DNA of 8,409 bases from an uncultured Bacteroidales bacterium (GTDB taxonomy: Bacteria > Bacteroidota > Bacteroidia > Bacteroidales > UBA3824). Made by a program: the position numbers and the translations under genes. The stretch spans positions 1 to 8,409 of the forward strand of contig CALFIU010000025.1 of assembly GCA_937877455.1 (NCBI GenBank), read 5' to 3'. This document shows, piece after piece, positions 7,242-8,409 of this stretch; position 1 is the first letter of the stretch, and each line of letters starts with the position of its first letter. The notes below the pieces were generated by a model. It was not told where the DNA came from and searched no databases. It saw only the letters and a program-made list of their open reading frames with translations.

Positions 7242-8183
7242 TTATTTAATGGAAAACGATTCTGTTGCAACTTCGTAGTTGTCGATAAAAAAAGTAACTA
7301 TGTAATTTCCTTGTTGCAGTTGGTTGCCTCGCTTTATCCACTTAAATCTTATTGGAGTTTTTTTGCCGTTGTAATCTGCATTTGTAGTTGCGGTATATGC
7401 TAATTCTTTTCCATTAAAGTCAAATATGTTGTCTGGTGAATTGTATATTACATTGCCTTGTTTGTCGGTCATACGTGCAAAAATTTCTATATTTTTATGT
7501 TTGGCGTAATCGTTGGCGTTGATATTGAAACTAAATATTATGCTGTCGATGTTTTTTGCTTTGCGTTCTATACCTGCTAAGTTTTTGGGAATTTCTATTT
7601 TTATGTTGGATAAAGTCAATCTTGAGTTGTGTTTTTTTATTCCTTTGTTTTCTTTTTCGAGATAATCTACTCGTTCTTTTAAAATTTCGTTGTTGAGGTG
7701 TAGCCCGTTAACTTCTTCTTGAAGTTCTGACATTTGTTTTTTTAAGTAATTTAGTTCTTTTTGTTTTGATGCCGATGAATTTAGCAATATGTTTATTACT
7801 TGTTTGAAGTGAGAGTTTTTGTATCCTGTACTTCCCATTTCTTCGGCAATTTCTTGGTTTTGTTGAATAAATTCGTCAATTTGTTCCAACATTTGGTTTA
7901 ATATTTTGTTTTCTATTTGCGATGCGCTACCTCTTTGAGCTATTACATCTTTCAACGAATCTATTGCTTTTTCGCGTTTTGTTATGCTATCTTGTATCTG
8001 TCCGAAACGTGTTAAATGGCTTTTGTAACGATTAGAAAGATTTTCTACCATTTCGTTGTTTTCTTTACAAGCCGCAAGTTGTTCTTTTAGGCTGTCGCAT
8101 AGCAACTGCAAATTGTCTTTGCTTTCTATATTGCAACCTATAAAGTTAAGAATTATAATGAAATAAATTATTATTTTTTTCAT
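7242..8183 (-). CDS. Coiled-coil lipoprotein with C-terminal beta domain
   Basis: 313 residues from ATG 8183-8181. Residues 1-17 (MKKIIIYFIIILNFIGC) form a lipoprotein signal with a lipobox-like FIGC and acylated Cys17, so the protein should be membrane-anchored in the envelope. Heptad-rich stretches follow at about 22-80 and 138-187 (including LNYLKKQMSELQEEVNGLHL), predicted long coiled coils. Residues about 192-313 look like a beta-sandwich (NIEIFARMTDKQGNVIY, KTPIRFKWIKRGNQLQQGNY, ending ESFSIK). The family is not recognised. It is the first gene of the run, 20 nt ahead of the kinase. It may present a signal to the kinase's outside SH3-like domain, or be a structural partner; both are inference. 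An in-frame ATG at 8264 would add 27 residues before the signal peptide and run through the promoter-like site, so I rejected it. Confidence 0.85.
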   Translation of the reverse strand: MKKIIIYFIIILNFIGCNIESKDNLQLLCDSLKEQLAACKENNEMVENLSNRYKSHLTRFGQIQDSITKREKAIDSLKDVIAQRGSASQIENKILNQMLEQIDEFIQQNQEIAEEMGSTGYKNSHFKQVINILLNSSASKQKELNYLKKQMSELQEEVNGLHLNNEILKERVDYLEKENKGIKKHNSRLTLSNIKIEIPKNLAGIERKAKNIDSIIFSFNINANDYAKHKNIEIFARMTDKQGNVIYNSPDNIFDFNGKELAYTATTNADYNGKKTPIRFKWIKRGNQLQQGNYIVTFFIDNYEVATESFSIK

Positions 8184-8202
8184 TTTGTTTTTTATCTGTA
8201 CG

Positions 8203-8290
8203 TTTTCCCTAAAAAATATTGATTTTTGATTTACAAATATAAAAAAAAAACTTAAAACTGGCATTATTTGGTATTATTTTTTAGGGAAAA
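8203..8290. repeat. Perfect 16-bp inverted repeat flanking the operon promoter
   Basis: The left arm TTTTCCCTAAAAAATA at 8203-8218 is the exact reverse complement of the right arm TATTTTTTAGGGAAAA at 8275-8290, with a 56-bp spacer. Identity ends sharply at both outer edges. The minus-strand -7-like element lies in the spacer, and the lipoprotein start is 19 bp outside the left arm. In Bacteroidota, promoters between inverted repeats of this size are often flipped by site-specific recombinases to switch operons on and off. Alternatives are a pair of operator sites or chance in A/T-rich DNA; the CCC/GGG cores and perfect 16-bp match make chance less likely. Confidence 0.85.
8234..8241 (-). promoter_or_regulatory. 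Putative -7 element of the kinase-cassette promoter
   Basis: On the minus strand this reads TATATTTG, an exact match to the Bacteroidota -7 consensus TAnnTTTG. Transcription would begin about 7 nt downstream, giving a leader of roughly 40-45 nt before the lipoprotein ATG. I find no clear TTTG -33 element at the expected distance, only a T-rich stretch, so the call rests on the -7 match and its position. Confidence 0.45.
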
Positions 8291-8409
8291 AACACAACAT
8301 TTTTTGGAAAATTATAATCTAAACTTTCGCAAGTGATTTAAGTGATTAAAAATCAATAAAAAAAGGCAGCAAAAATTTTGTAAATACACTGAAAATCAGT
8401 ATATTTAAG
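8291..8409. other. Non-coding A/T-rich flank with small repeats
   Basis: No gene is supported here. A short direct repeat AAGTGATT occurs at 8331-8338 and 8340-8347. The palindrome ACTGAAAATCAGT lies near 8388-8400. On the minus strand the edge is open for 18 codons from the right border to a TGA; this could be the end of an upstream gene, but it is too short to identify. If the inverted-repeat segment flips, the promoter would point into this region. Confidence 0.4.

Noticed and set aside
8184..8264. Longer lipoprotein start at ATG 8264
   Set aside because: It would bury the lipoprotein signal 27 residues inside the protein and translate through the -7-like element and inverted-repeat arm.
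8203..8290. The inverted repeat as a transcription terminator hairpin
   Set aside because: A 56-nt loop and A/T-dominated stem are unlike an intrinsic terminator, and it sits upstream of the operon around a promoter-like site.
8384..8404. Palindrome near the right edge as an insertion-sequence end or attachment site
   Set aside because: Only a 5-bp stem with a 3-nt loop is certain, and the window ends before any partner repeat or transposase could be seen.

Overview
The window has two very different halves. From about 1160 to the right edge it is strongly AT-rich. It carries one compact run of minus-strand genes with 11-20 nt gaps, A/T-rich leaders without Shine-Dalgarno motifs, and a TAnnTTTG-type -7 element. 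This combination suggests a low-GC member of the Bacteroidota, though the species cannot be told from the sequence. The left ~1.15 kb is less AT-rich, with coding near half GC at the extreme left. It starts a gene from a good AAGGAG ribosome binding site and is made of gene pieces.

Layout, left to right: (1) 1-306, minus: the N-terminal part of an exported protein, cut by the window edge. (2) About 370-846, plus: a piece of a DUF975-like membrane protein that breaks off inside its signature helix. (3) About 843-1155, plus, another frame: an ankyrin-repeat piece without a natural start or end. (4) 957-3119, minus: a DUF2339 membrane protein whose recognisable C-terminus stops near 1152, after which the frame reads antisense through the ankyrin piece. 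The two sharp junctions, near 845 and near 1153, mark either a real rearrangement or a chimeric assembly.

(5) 3188-8183, minus, is the coherent and interesting part. In transcription order it encodes a coiled-coil lipoprotein, a transmembrane Ser/Thr kinase with an extracytoplasmic SH3-like domain, a PP2C phosphatase and a divergent Hsp70/actin-fold protein with eroded nucleotide-binding motifs. The DUF2339 protein follows after a 68-nt gap. I infer an envelope-sensing phospho-signalling cassette: the kinase (cytoplasmic catalytic domain, outside SH3 domain) and phosphatase act in opposition, the pseudo-Hsp70 is a candidate effector or scaffold with a phospho-acceptor-like linker, and the lipoprotein and DUF2339 protein sit in the envelope.

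The putative operon promoter lies between two perfect 16-bp inverted repeats (8203-8218 and 8275-8290). This resembles the invertible promoters of Bacteroidota, so the cassette may be phase-variable. The kinase gene also holds a 36-bp in-frame tandem repeat next to its catalytic domain. No RNA genes, CRISPR arrays or intact insertion sequences were seen.
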